From positions 62,001 to 126,000 of the forward strand of contig JAEYHZ010000009.1 of the NCBI GenBank assembly GCA_023409265.1: a stretch of 64,000 nt of DNA, given 5' to 3'. Origin of the DNA: Bacillota bacterium. Its GTDB lineage: Bacteria; Bacillota; Clostridia; Acetivibrionales; DSM-1351. Positions 8,759-17,067 of the stretch are shown here, one piece after another. Position 1 is the stretch's first letter. Each line of letters begins with the position of its first letter. The position numbers and the translations under genes are program-made. Under the pieces are notes generated by a model that saw nothing but the letters and a program-made list of their open reading frames with translations, had not been told where the DNA came from and ran no database searches.

Positions 8759-9588
8759 ATTACGATAGTGAAAGGTTATCTTATATGGAACTTGATATAC
8801 TGATAGTAATAATATTAAATTTTATAATTACCATAATGGGAACTCTGGCATATTCAGTAAGAATGGTTGGTGTGAGAACGGGTAAAATCGCCGTCTCGGC
8901 TGCGCTTTTTAATGCTATATCACTTATTTCAAGAACAGCTGGAGCATTTCAACTGCCAAAATTGACAAAATATGTAGAAGAGTCTGCTAAAGGAGCTCAT
9001 AGTCAAAATAATCTTTTATTTCTGTTTCATATGCTTTTGCTTAATGTTTTCATTGCCAGCATAATCGGAGCGCTTCTCCTCCCCACCTTTCAGAGGATAT
9101 TTACAAAGGGTGTGGAGGCATTTTCAACAGACAAGTCCATTTTCAGGCTCATTCTTCACAGCTTCACAAAATCAGGGATAAAGTATATTAAAAACTCTGT
9201 TGCAATACCCACTAAAACCAATTTTAAAGGTGTCAGCCTTAAAAAGCTCCCCAAGAGGATTTTGGTCGATAACATGGTAACAGTTGCCCTCCTCACAGCC
9301 GGAACCTTTGCACCGGTATATGCTGGGAGCCTTCAACCTGACCTAAGCGGAACCTGTGTGACATTGTCTGCAGTTATAACCGGAATGGCGAGTATTCTTC
9401 TTGCACTCTTTGTTGATCCCCATTTATCAGTCCTTACTGATGAGGTCATCGAAGGAAAATATAGCGAAGCAGATTACAGAGGCTGCGTAATCGGAATGGT
9501 TGGCAGCAAAATAGCGGGCTCCGTCCTCTCCTTTGCTGTCTTTTTACCCGCTGCTTATTTGATAGTATTTATAGCCAGATTTATTTAA
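8755..9588 (+). CDS. amj: Amj-type lipid II flippase
   Basis: Polytopic membrane protein, 277 residues, of the DUF2837/Amj family, which in Bacillus can replace MurJ in moving lipid-linked peptidoglycan precursor across the membrane. The conserved N-terminal pattern is visible: LNFIITIMGTLAYSVRMVG followed by VRTGKIAVSAALFN and ISRTAGAFQ. About six hydrophobic segments. The ATG at 8755 overlaps the previous stop, but the ATG at 8785 (MELDILIVI) has a better-spaced GAAAGG and fits the family length, so the true start may be 8785. Bacillus Amj responds to envelope stress; nothing in the sequence shows regulation here. Confidence 0.85.
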   Translation: MNYDSERLSYMELDILIVIILNFIITIMGTLAYSVRMVGVRTGKIAVSAALFNAISLISRTAGAFQLPKLTKYVEESAKGAHSQNNLLFLFHMLLLNVFIASIIGALLLPTFQRIFTKGVEAFSTDKSIFRLILHSFTKSGIKYIKNSVAIPTKTNFKGVSLKKLPKRILVDNMVTVALLTAGTFAPVYAGSLQPDLSGTCVTLSAVITGMASILLALFVDPHLSVLTDEVIEGKYSEADYRGCVIGMVGSKIAGSVLSFAVFLPAAYLIVFIARFI

Positions 9589-9681
9589 GTTTTACATACC
9601 AACTGAAGACGTAAAATGAATGAAGTTAAAAAGAAATGGATCGGTTTATAATAAAGCTGTATAAAATATTGCTGGCTATTC

Positions 9682-9723
9682 CAAATAATAAGCTTATTTT
9701 CTTGAAAATAAGCTTATTATTTG
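9682..9723. terminator. Bidirectional terminator between amj and acetyltransferase
   Basis: Perfect 20-bp inverted repeat (9682-9701 and 9704-9723) with a 2-nt TT centre, AT-rich apart from AAGCTT. It lies between convergent genes and runs 7 nt into the 3' end of the acetyltransferase gene. Confidence 0.75.
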
Positions 9724-10172
9724 ACTTTATAGACCAGCTGAGGTATCATTCGGCCTTTTTTCAGAAGAGATTCGACTTCTCTGACGGGCGTTGCTCCCAT
9801 TTTAAGATAAAACTCAACAGCTTGCGGGCTTGTCACAATCTTGAATTCTTTAATACCTGCCTTGTAACATTCCTTAAGCAGATGGTTCCACATTCTTTTG
9901 CCGTAACCCTGCCCTATGTATTGAGGCAGAATAAAGAAATATTCCAATTCTGTTTGGTTGTTTTTTGTGAATACACCATAAAAACCTACAATATTACTAT
10001 CCTCTTCAATTACAAAGGTCGGATTGCAATTAATGAATTCTTCACTAACACTATAATAGGTCTTAAAATTATTCATATAATCAGAATCATATCCCCAGTA
10101 AGCCTCTGATTTAAAAGCAATTTCGGTTAGCCTTCCATATTCATGAGTTGCTGCCGGTCGTATTATGTACAT
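9717..10172 (-). CDS. GNAT family N-acetyltransferase
   Basis: Cytoplasmic acetyl-CoA-dependent N-acyltransferase, 151 residues from the ATG at 10172 (MYIIRPAATHEYGRL); AGAGG is 9 nt upstream, whereas a TTG two codons earlier is too close to it. The acetyl-CoA-binding motif A reads LPQYIGQGYGKRMWNHLL near residues 82-99, followed by motif B (FYLKMGATPV). The N-terminal part IAFKSEAYWGYDSDYM resembles GNATs annotated for small-molecule or peptide substrates; the substrate is unknown. Convergent with amj and separated from it by a hairpin. Confidence 0.88.
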   Translation of the reverse strand: MYIIRPAATHEYGRLTEIAFKSEAYWGYDSDYMNNFKTYYSVSEEFINCNPTFVIEEDSNIVGFYGVFTKNNQTELEYFFILPQYIGQGYGKRMWNHLLKECYKAGIKEFKIVTSPQAVEFYLKMGATPVREVESLLKKGRMIPQLVYKVK

Positions 10173-10197
10173 TATCAAATACCTCTTAAAACAAACT

Positions 10198-10275
10198 ATT
10201 TATAGCCTTTCTAATTATAGCTTTTTCTAATTATAGCTTTTTCTATTTATAGCTTTTTCTATTTATACCTTTTCT
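10198..10275. repeat. Five tandem 15-16-bp repeats
   Basis: Unit AATTATAGCTTTTTCT, in register at 10198, 10213, 10229, 10245 and 10261; the first and last copies are one base short, and A/T changes occur at position 2. It lies just upstream of the minus-strand acetyltransferase. Function unknown; could be slippage-derived or a regulator-binding array. Confidence 0.85.
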
Positions 10276-10398
10276 ATAAAAAAGATTATATTTTGAGGCT
10301 TAAATAGTCAAGTTAGAATATCTTTATACTTGAATTTTATCTGTCTGAATAAACAGTTTCAAAAATCAATAGTTAATCTAGCCATTAAGCACTTTTCC

Positions 10399-10461
10399 AA
10401 GTTTCATATGCAAATATTTAAGTTTCACATGCAAATTTTTAAGATTCACAAGCAGAAATTA
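10399..10461. repeat. Three tandem 21-bp repeats before L,D-transpeptidase
   Basis: Copies at 10399, 10420 and 10441, pattern AAGTTTCAYATGCAAATWTT, the third more divergent (AAGATTCACAAGCAG). The 21-bp (two helical turn) spacing puts equivalent bases on one face of the DNA, as expected for a cooperatively bound operator. They end about 30 nt before the ribosome site of the next gene. Confidence 0.75.
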
Positions 10462-10504
10462 ATTTGAATATTATGTTAATATAACGACTTTGGAGGTACT
10501 CTTT

Positions 10505-10879
10505 ATGTTATACTATCAAGACCCCTATACCTTTAACAGAGTAACATACAGCATCACAATCAATACTCAGGCCCATACCCTTACTCTCTTTAAAGACAAT
10601 AAGGTTTACAGAACATACACGGTAGCGGTTGGTAAACCATCAACTCCTACCCCCAAGGGAACCTTCAAAATTGTTAACAGGGCAATTAACCCAGGAGGGC
10701 CCTTCGGTGTGAGGTGGCTGGGCCTGAATGCCCCTAATGGAGATTATGGAATACATGGTACAAATGATCCTTCTTCTATAGGAAAAAATATCTCAAATGG
10801 GTGTATAAGAATGTATAATAATCAGGTTATTGAACTCAGCAATTTAGTATCCATAGGTACGGTGGTAAGGATTGTATAG
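10505..10879 (+). CDS. Small L,D-transpeptidase (YkuD domain)
   Basis: YkuD-fold enzyme, 124 residues from the ATG at 10505 behind GGAGG. Enzymes of this family form 3-3 peptidoglycan crosslinks or attach proteins, using an active-site cysteine. The motif is complete: GIHGT (His near 83) and then SNGCIRM with the nucleophile Cys near residue 101. The product is almost only the catalytic domain: no signal peptide, membrane helix, LysM or SH3 domain, so export is unexplained. Similar short forms exist in clostridia and spore formers. Monocistronic, ending at a bidirectional hairpin. Confidence 0.88.
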   Translation: MLYYQDPYTFNRVTYSITINTQAHTLTLFKDNKVYRTYTVAVGKPSTPTPKGTFKIVNRAINPGGPFGVRWLGLNAPNGDYGIHGTNDPSSIGKNISNGCIRMYNNQVIELSNLVSIGTVVRIV

Positions 10880-10942
10880 TAAAAATTTAATGAGTCCCTT
10901 TTATCGATTTTTTTGCGCAAGCTATTTTCTTAAATAAGAATA

Positions 10943-10980
10943 AAAACGTACTGATTTATCGTTACAAATCAGTACGTTTT
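10943..10980. terminator. Bidirectional terminator
   Basis: Perfect 15-bp arms 10943-10957 and 10966-10980 (AAAACGTACTGATTT and complement), 8-nt loop, T-rich on either exit. Serves the L,D-transpeptidase gene and the convergent arabinoside operon that ends with the LacI gene. Confidence 0.85.
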
Positions 10981-10994
10981 ATGGAATCTCAATG

Positions 10995-11978
10995 TTACAG
11001 AGTTTCTCCTTCAACAACAACCGACCTTAAGATTCTATTGGTTTCGCCGGCTTCATTGTTCATTATATCAAACAAAAGGTTCACCGCAGTTGTAGCCACT
11101 TCTGAAACTGCATTATTTATGGTCCATAGTTTAGGAGAAACGTATCTTAAAAAGTCAATATTATCAAATCCCATAATCCCATAATCCTGCACTACGGTTT
11201 TTCCACGTTTTTTAAGGTTCTCAATCAAATCGAGAGCTATCATATCGCCTGTACAGAAAAAAGCTGTCCTCTTTGTTTTATCGAGTTCCCTGTAGGATAA
11301 GTCAAAATAATCCCAGCTGTCTATTACGACACTCTCCAATTCAGGGTATTCAGCCATGGTTTTCTTAAAACCATCTGCTCTCATCTCATGCACATAAACA
11401 TTTTCATCAGCTTTGTCAGCCAAAGGAGGGCATACGAAAACAACCTTCTCATAGCCCTTTTCTATAATTTTTTTTGTACCGTCAGAGGCTGCCTTACTGC
11501 CATCAATTCCTACAAACGGAATATTATCAGCAATTTTGTTATCAATGGTTACAATTGGTTTATTCAGGCTATCAAGAAATTTTTTGTATTCATTACCTTT
11601 GTTAATTGAAGAGAGTATGATTCCATCAACGCGGTAATCTACCAACCTGCATAATTGTTCTTTCTCATCTTCCTTGTTTTTTTCATGAAGTGTAATGTTT
11701 ACAAAATATGAATTCTTTTTAGCTTCTGCGACAATTGCATTTAGCATTTGTGAAAAATATCTGTTATCTACATCCAGAACAACAACTCCTATGTAATAGG
11801 TCTGGCCCTTAACAAGGCCTCTTGCGAGCATATCCGGCCGGTAATCATATTTCTTTGCCGTATTCAATATCAATTGTTTTGTCTCAGGATTGATTCTACC
11901 TGTATTATGAAGCGCTCTGTGTATTGTTGTCCTTGATACACCACACAGCTCTGCAAGATCTTTAGTTGTTATTCCCAT
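10995..11978 (-). CDS. LacI-family transcriptional regulator
   Basis: Sugar-responsive repressor, 327 residues. N-terminal LacI helix-turn-helix MGITTKDLAELCGVSRTTIH and hinge (about 1-60), then a periplasmic-binding-protein-like effector domain (YYIGVVVLDVDNRYFSQML; DGIILSSI; VGIDGSKAASDGTK; GIMGFDNIDF). It is the last gene of the arabinoside unit, 50 nt after the arabinofuranosidase gene on the same strand, so it probably represses the operon it belongs to and is released by an imported sugar. A candidate site overlaps the start of the operon (see 16891-16946). Confidence 0.92.
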   Translation of the reverse strand: MGITTKDLAELCGVSRTTIHRALHNTGRINPETKQLILNTAKKYDYRPDMLARGLVKGQTYYIGVVVLDVDNRYFSQMLNAIVAEAKKNSYFVNITLHEKNKEDEKEQLCRLVDYRVDGIILSSINKGNEYKKFLDSLNKPIVTIDNKIADNIPFVGIDGSKAASDGTKKIIEKGYEKVVFVCPPLADKADENVYVHEMRADGFKKTMAEYPELESVVIDSWDYFDLSYRELDKTKRTAFFCTGDMIALDLIENLKKRGKTVVQDYGIMGFDNIDFLRYVSPKLWTINNAVSEVATTAVNLLFDIMNNEAGETNRILRSVVVEGETL

Positions 11979-12028
11979 TCTCTGACCTCCATTTCTTAAT
12001 ATTTATATTACCATATTTTTGTAAACAG

Positions 12029-13549
12029 TTATACTTTTTTAATATCAATTTTGACTCTTATCATGTTCCAGGAATATGGTTTGATAATATATTCAAATGT
12101 GTTTCCATCCAGTGTTACGTCGTCTAAAACAATAGGCTTTATTGATTCATGGTTGCTTAAGTTTGTAGCTTTAATATCATCTGAAAATAAGCTTACATGC
12201 TCAGTTATATTTTCAACCTGGAAACCCTGAATTTCTGAGCATATTTTTACAAACTCTCCTGTCCTGTTTACTTGAAAATAGACCAATTCACCCTTTTCCC
12301 GGTTATGCACTGTTACTGTATCTATAAAAGGAACCTCTTGAAATTTGTCACATGTGTAAACAGGACAAGTTACAACCTCCTGTAAAACCGTCCCCCGTCC
12401 GAATTTCGATGTATAGGCAAAGGGGTAATAAATCGGCTGAACCCATACTTCTCCATTTCTTTCTGTCATTATAGCAGCACTAATATTTGTGAGAAGTGAC
12501 TGACAGGCAATTTTTATACGGTCTGAAAACTTTAAAAAGTTCATGAGCATACTGGCGAAAAGCAGTGTATCCTCCATACTGTAAATCTGCTCACTTAAAT
12601 GAGGTGCAATTTGCCAGGGAGTTTGGTCTACCTGGGCTGCCACTTCGGTATCCGGCATAGACCAGACTCCCCATTCATCAAAGCTTATATAAAGATCCTT
12701 TCCGGAACGCTTTTTAGCTTTTACAAAATCACAGGTTCCAATAACTGTTCTTATATATTTTTCCATATCCAGAGACTGCGCCAAAAAGTATGCAGTTCCC
12801 TTTTCCTGTCCTCCGTAATATTGATGCAGGGCTATATAATCCACATAGTCATAAGTATAATTAAGAGAGATAGCCTCCCAATCGGGATACGACGGCATAT
12901 CGGATTTAGAGCTTCCACACGAAACAACTTCTATACTGTTATCAACCTGTTTTACAGCTTTGGCCGTTTCCTGTGCAAGTCTTCCGTATTCTTCTGCAGT
13001 TTTATGTCCAATTTGCCAATCACCGTCCATTTCATTGCCAAGGCACCAGGTCTTTATATTGTACGGCTGCTCAATCCCATGCTCTCTTCTGAGATCACTG
13101 TATTGTGTTCCACCCGGAATATTACAATACTCAACCAGTGAGACTGCATTTTCTATTCCTTTTGTTCCCAGATTAACTGCAAATATGGGCTCAATTCCGG
13201 CTTTAATTGCCCAACGCATAAACTCGTTGGTTCCAAATTCGTTTGTTTCTATTGACCGCCATGCCAGTTCCAGCTTATGTGGTCTAAGATGTATAGGTCC
13301 AACCCCATCCCTCCAATCATAACACGAAACAAAATTTCCGCCTGGATATCTGATCCCGGTAATTCCCATTTCTTTTACCTTTTCTAGCACATCACCTCTG
13401 AAGCCATCTTCATCTGCAGTAGCATGAGTGGGTTCATATATTCCTGAATAGATAACCCTTCCCATATGCTCAACAAATGAACTATAAATTCTTTTATCAA
13501 TTTCACCTTTGGTAAATAATCTATTAACAATTAATTCAGCCTTTTTCAT
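12029..13549 (-). CDS. abfA: Alpha-L-arabinofuranosidase, GH51
   Basis: Intracellular GH51 enzyme, 506 residues and no signal peptide, removing terminal alpha-L-arabinofuranosyl groups from imported arabino- or arabinoxylo-oligosaccharides. The catalytic acid/base is Glu173 in CLGNEMDGDWQ and the nucleophile Glu292 in YISFDEWGVW; GIRYPGGNFVSCYDWRDGVG near 65-84 is the usual conserved block. The C-terminal ~130 residues are the beta-sandwich of the family. Clear GGAGA site before the ATG. Downstream of the two permease genes, so hydrolysis follows import. Confidence 0.95.
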   Translation of the reverse strand: MKKAELIVNRLFTKGEIDKRIYSSFVEHMGRVIYSGIYEPTHATADEDGFRGDVLEKVKEMGITGIRYPGGNFVSCYDWRDGVGPIHLRPHKLELAWRSIETNEFGTNEFMRWAIKAGIEPIFAVNLGTKGIENAVSLVEYCNIPGGTQYSDLRREHGIEQPYNIKTWCLGNEMDGDWQIGHKTAEEYGRLAQETAKAVKQVDNSIEVVSCGSSKSDMPSYPDWEAISLNYTYDYVDYIALHQYYGGQEKGTAYFLAQSLDMEKYIRTVIGTCDFVKAKKRSGKDLYISFDEWGVWSMPDTEVAAQVDQTPWQIAPHLSEQIYSMEDTLLFASMLMNFLKFSDRIKIACQSLLTNISAAIMTERNGEVWVQPIYYPFAYTSKFGRGTVLQEVVTCPVYTCDKFQEVPFIDTVTVHNREKGELVYFQVNRTGEFVKICSEIQGFQVENITEHVSLFSDDIKATNLSNHESIKPIVLDDVTLDGNTFEYIIKPYSWNMIRVKIDIKKV

Positions 13550-13561
13550 AATTTTCTCCTT

Positions 13562-14389
13562 CTATTCTTTTGCACCTGTTGTTGCAATTCCTTCTACAAA
13601 GTATTTTTGACAGAAAATATATAATATCAATAGCGGCGTTAAGGAAATCATAGTGGCAGCAAGCGTTGGACCGTACTTAATAACCTTGTTGCCGACCAGT
13701 ACAGCCAGACCTGCCGATAATGTTCTTTTTCCAGCCGAGCTCGTAAGCATTAACGGATATAATAAATCATTCCAGTTATTCATAAAGTGGAATATTGCCA
13801 GACTTACCAGAGCAGGTTTACATAGCGGAAGCATTATGGACCAGTAAATCCTGAACTCATTCATACCATCAATTCGGCCGGACTCCTCCAATGACTTTGG
13901 CAACCCTTCAAAAAATGAACATAGCATATAAATTCCAAAAGCACTTGTTGCTCTTGGTAAAATTAAACCTGCATAGGTATTAAGCAGATTCATTTTATAA
14001 ACTTCGATATATAACGGAGTCATAATGATTTGAAAAGGAACCATCATTGTCATTAAAATAATTGAAAAAAGAATTTTCCTTCCTTTAAACCTCATTCTCG
14101 CAAACGCATATCCCGCAAGCGAATCAAAGAAGACACTAATTAATGTAACAGACCCTGAGAATAATATGGTGTTCTTTAACATAGTAAAGACAGGAATGCT
14201 CTTACTGACAAATTTGTACTGTCTCAATGTCCATTCGTCGGGAAAAAAGGATGGAGGATAAGTTATAACTCCGGCATCTGTTTTAAATGAAGACACAAGC
14301 AGCCATAAAAACGGCCCTAAAACCAATATTGCTATAATTATTGTTATCACTGTACCGATTAAATGTCCAAGACTTAGCCTTTTATTCAT
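13562..14389 (-). CDS. Carbohydrate ABC transporter permease (MalG/AraQ type)
   Basis: Inner-membrane permease of a CUT1 sugar importer, 275 residues, six predicted helices. The cytoplasmic EAA loop is visible as ESGRIDGMNEFRIYWSIMLP near residues 180-200, which contacts the shared ATPase. It overlaps the preceding permease gene by 8 nt and is followed 12 nt later by GH51. No ATPase gene lies in the operon, so it presumably uses an MsmX-like ATPase encoded elsewhere, as is common for such systems. Confidence 0.9.
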   Translation of the reverse strand: MNKRLSLGHLIGTVITIIIAILVLGPFLWLLVSSFKTDAGVITYPPSFFPDEWTLRQYKFVSKSIPVFTMLKNTILFSGSVTLISVFFDSLAGYAFARMRFKGRKILFSIILMTMMVPFQIIMTPLYIEVYKMNLLNTYAGLILPRATSAFGIYMLCSFFEGLPKSLEESGRIDGMNEFRIYWSIMLPLCKPALVSLAIFHFMNNWNDLLYPLMLTSSAGKRTLSAGLAVLVGNKVIKYGPTLAATMISLTPLLILYIFCQKYFVEGIATTGAKE

Positions 14390-15296
14390 TTTCCGACTCC
14401 CCCCTGTTCAATACAAACTTTCTTAAAACGAAAATAATAATAACTATAATTAAAAACAAGTAAGTGGAGATTGCCGAGGCATAGCCCAAATCGTAAGGTG
14501 CTGTTTGAAAACCTCTATCATAAATGTATTGCACCAAAGTTTCAGTTTTTCTTAAAGGCCCTCCCTGAGTCATAACGTAGGTCTGATCAAAAACCTGCAA
14601 AGAACTAATAGTTGTTGTTACAATGCAAAAACTTATTGTTGAAAAGATACCGGGTATTGTTATATGGATATACTTCATCCAGGCACCGGCACCATCTATG
14701 TCTGCAGCCTCGTACAGTGATGCTGAAATATTTAAAATAGCAGCAGTTATCAGAGTCAGAGTATAGCCGAAACCCTTCCATGCAGTTACCGCGATGACAG
14801 TAGGCATTGCAAGCTTTGGATCCTTAAGAAATGAAACAGATTCCAGGCCTACTCCTTTAAGAATATAAGGAATGAATCCGAGATTTGGATCAAGCATCAT
14901 AGACCAGATAATACCTATCGCTGTCATAGAACATATGAATGGAAGATAATAAACCGATCTCAGCATTTTACTATATTTAGTGTTTCTGGAAACGTACATT
15001 GCAAGAATAAGGGCAAGCCCGATTTGCAGCGGAACTTCCAGTAAGGTAAAATAAAAGCTGTTTAGAGTTGCATTAAGCACTCTGTTGTCAGAAATCAGCT
15101 TCAGGAAGTTAACCAAACCTCCGAAAGTAATATCTTTCATAAAAATATTTATGTTCAACAAGCTTATTACAAAAGATGCTGCAAGGGGTAAAAAAACAAA
15201 TATCGTCAGAATAATGAGTGATGGCATGATAAACAGGTATGCGCATTTCTGAGTATTAGGATGATATTCTTCAATTTTCTTCATATTCATATCCAC
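14382..15296 (-). CDS. Carbohydrate ABC transporter permease (MalF/AraP type)
   Basis: First permease of the CUT1 importer, 304 residues, six membrane helices; EAA loop EAADIDGAGAWMKYIHITIP near 206-225. The N-terminus MDMNMKKIEEYHPNTQKCAY is cytoplasmic; the third and fourth in-frame ATGs (residues 3 and 5) are also possible starts. It follows the binding-protein gene after a 12-bp hairpin and overlaps the second permease gene. By synteny with a GH51 gene the cargo is probably arabinose-containing oligosaccharide. Confidence 0.9.
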   Translation of the reverse strand: MDMNMKKIEEYHPNTQKCAYLFIMPSLIILTIFVFLPLAASFVISLLNINIFMKDITFGGLVNFLKLISDNRVLNATLNSFYFTLLEVPLQIGLALILAMYVSRNTKYSKMLRSVYYLPFICSMTAIGIIWSMMLDPNLGFIPYILKGVGLESVSFLKDPKLAMPTVIAVTAWKGFGYTLTLITAAILNISASLYEAADIDGAGAWMKYIHITIPGIFSTISFCIVTTTISSLQVFDQTYVMTQGGPLRKTETLVQYIYDRGFQTAPYDLGYASAISTYLFLIIVIIIFVLRKFVLNRGESENE

Positions 15297-15309
15297 TCCT
15301 ATTTAAAAA

Positions 15310-15339
15310 TAATCCTGGCAACTTTTATTGCCAGGATTA
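15310..15339 (-). terminator. Intercistronic hairpin after binding-protein gene
   Basis: Perfect 12-bp arms (15310-15321 and 15328-15339) around a 6-nt loop, between the binding-protein and first permease genes, without a strong U-run. Such hairpins commonly stabilise the binding-protein mRNA and reduce read-through, making the lipoprotein more abundant than the permeases. Confidence 0.65.
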
Positions 15340-15351
15340 GCTTGAAAGACT

Positions 15352-16674
15352 TTATTTTGCAGTACTCAAAACCTTATCCATTGCCTCGGAAGCCTCGTTT
15401 AATATTTCATCCGGTGTTGCTGCACCGGTTATAGTTTTTTCGAACATGGGAATCATAACATCCTTATCAATCTGACTGGAAAGAGAATAACCAAGATTGT
15501 AGGAACGACCTATCTTTGTTGCATCAGAAATAGACTTTATTATCTGATCATTTTGAATTTCCTTATCTTCCAGAAGTGTTTTGGACCATACCGGGAAACC
15601 ATTTCTCTTTGACCATTCCTTAAGAATATCATCGGTAAGCCAATATTTCATATATTTATAAACTGCTTGCTTCTTGGCGGGGTCAATTCCCTTAGGTATG
15701 ACATAACTACAGCCGCCCGCTGGAGCAAAAGCTCCGGCGCTTCCTGAAACACAGGGAGCAATACCAAAATTAATCCCCTGTTCCTTAAGACCGTTAATCT
15801 GCCACGGACCGCTCATATACATGGCAACCTTACCAGCCTGCAGTAATGCATCTGCATCAGAGCCTGTTACATTCATAGGAGTTACCTTTTTGTTAACTGT
15901 TAAATCCTGCATCCACTTAAGGGTTTTAAGGTTTTCATCCGACTTAAGAAGATTTTTGTTATTGGCCGGATCATCGGCATCACCGCCGTTAGCCCACAGA
16001 AACTGCATATATGTAGCACCGGTAGGTAAAACGAGACCATATTGCTTCTTTGATAGATCAGTAAGTTTTATCGCATAATCAGCCAGCTCGTCCATTGTCT
16101 TTGGCGGTGTTTCCGGATCCAGTGCCGCACTTTTAAACAAATCCTTGTTCCAGTACAAATATTGGACATTATACTGCATGGGTGCCCCATACATCTTTCC
16201 GTTTATATAGGATAGATCCACAACATTTTTAAGATAATTGTCCTTATTAACCCCGGTGACATCCCAAAAATCACTAATGTCTTCCAGTGAGTCATTTTTT
16301 ACATAGGATGCCAGGTTTTCAACACCAAATAGTACAAAATCGGGTGCTGTATTGGTTGCTATTGCTGCAGGCAGCTTTTGTTGAAGTGTGTCATTGGGCA
16401 TAATATCCATGTTAATGGTTATGCCATCCTTGTTTGTTTTGTTGTAATTGTCCCCAATTTCTCTTAAGATGTCACCATCAGAGCCAGTAAAAACATTCCA
16501 GAACTCCAATGTTACAGGTTGATTTGCCGCTGTTGAAGATCCCGATGCCTCCTGGGATTGAGACACTGAATTGGAATCCGTGGAATTAGTAACAGCACTT
16601 TCACCACATCCTGCCAATAGTGAAATTGACATGGCAGTCGCCATAAGACCGCATAAAAACCTTTTTCTTATCAT
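15352..16674 (-). CDS. Sugar-binding lipoprotein of ABC importer (AraN-like)
   Basis: Extracellular solute-binding protein family 1, 440 residues. Signal peptide with lipobox LLAGC, lipidated at Cys23, then a Ser/Thr/Gln-rich tether (about 25-52) and the binding fold starting VTLEFWNVFTGSDG. Conserved GKVAMYMSGPWQINGL near residues 281-296 and the W-rich C-terminal lobe fit CUT1 binding proteins. It is the first gene of the arabinoside operon, with a ~235-nt leader behind a consensus promoter. Substrate inferred from the GH51 gene. Confidence 0.93.
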   Translation of the reverse strand: MIRKRFLCGLMATAMSISLLAGCGESAVTNSTDSNSVSQSQEASGSSTAANQPVTLEFWNVFTGSDGDILREIGDNYNKTNKDGITINMDIMPNDTLQQKLPAAIATNTAPDFVLFGVENLASYVKNDSLEDISDFWDVTGVNKDNYLKNVVDLSYINGKMYGAPMQYNVQYLYWNKDLFKSAALDPETPPKTMDELADYAIKLTDLSKKQYGLVLPTGATYMQFLWANGGDADDPANNKNLLKSDENLKTLKWMQDLTVNKKVTPMNVTGSDADALLQAGKVAMYMSGPWQINGLKEQGINFGIAPCVSGSAGAFAPAGGCSYVIPKGIDPAKKQAVYKYMKYWLTDDILKEWSKRNGFPVWSKTLLEDKEIQNDQIIKSISDATKIGRSYNLGYSLSSQIDKDVMIPMFEKTITGAATPDEILNEASEAMDKVLSTAK

Positions 16675-16890
16675 ATTTTACCTCCTGAAAATAAAATTTT
16701 GGATATGCTATTGCTGTGCTTATTTACACAATGGCACTTTTAAGGTAAAATTGAAAAAGAGATATCCTAACAGTTTATTAGTTTGTTTCCGGCAGACAAT
16801 AATTTTTAGGGTATTTTCTTTTATCTTTTTTTCCCTCTTCAATGCTTTACAACATATTCCATCAGGCACATGCGCAACACGGTTATTTAA

Positions 16891-16946
16891 GTGCGTACTC
16901 GTGTACCCCTCGTAATTATTATATAAATCGTAGTTTTAGATGTCAA
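16891..16946 (-). promoter_or_regulatory. Consensus promoter and candidate operator of arabinoside operon
   Basis: Minus strand: TTGACA (16941-16946), 17-nt spacer, TATAAT (16918-16923), identical to the vegetative consensus. Directly downstream, across the expected start, lies GTACACGAGTACGCAC (complement of 16891-16906), two GTAC-led half sites in direct orientation. A strong promoter with a repeated motif at +5 to +20 is what a repressor-controlled operon needs; the LacI protein of the operon is the obvious candidate, but the motif is not a typical LacI palindrome. Confidence 0.65.
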
Positions 16947-16986
16947 TATATTTTTTATTTTATTCATTAATTACCCGGTAAAAAAA

Positions 16987-17021
16987 GAACTGTCCAAAGA
17001 ATAAATCCATTGGAACAGTTC
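16987..17021 (-). terminator. Terminator after acetyltransferase
   Basis: Arms GAACTGTCCAA (16987-16997) and TTGGAACAGTTC (17010-17021) pair with one bulge; on the minus strand the hairpin is followed by TTTTTTT. It ends the acetyltransferase transcript. Confidence 0.75.
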
Positions 17022-17067
17022 CTATTATGAAACACAATAATTATATAATTTTTATTAATACCGGCTT

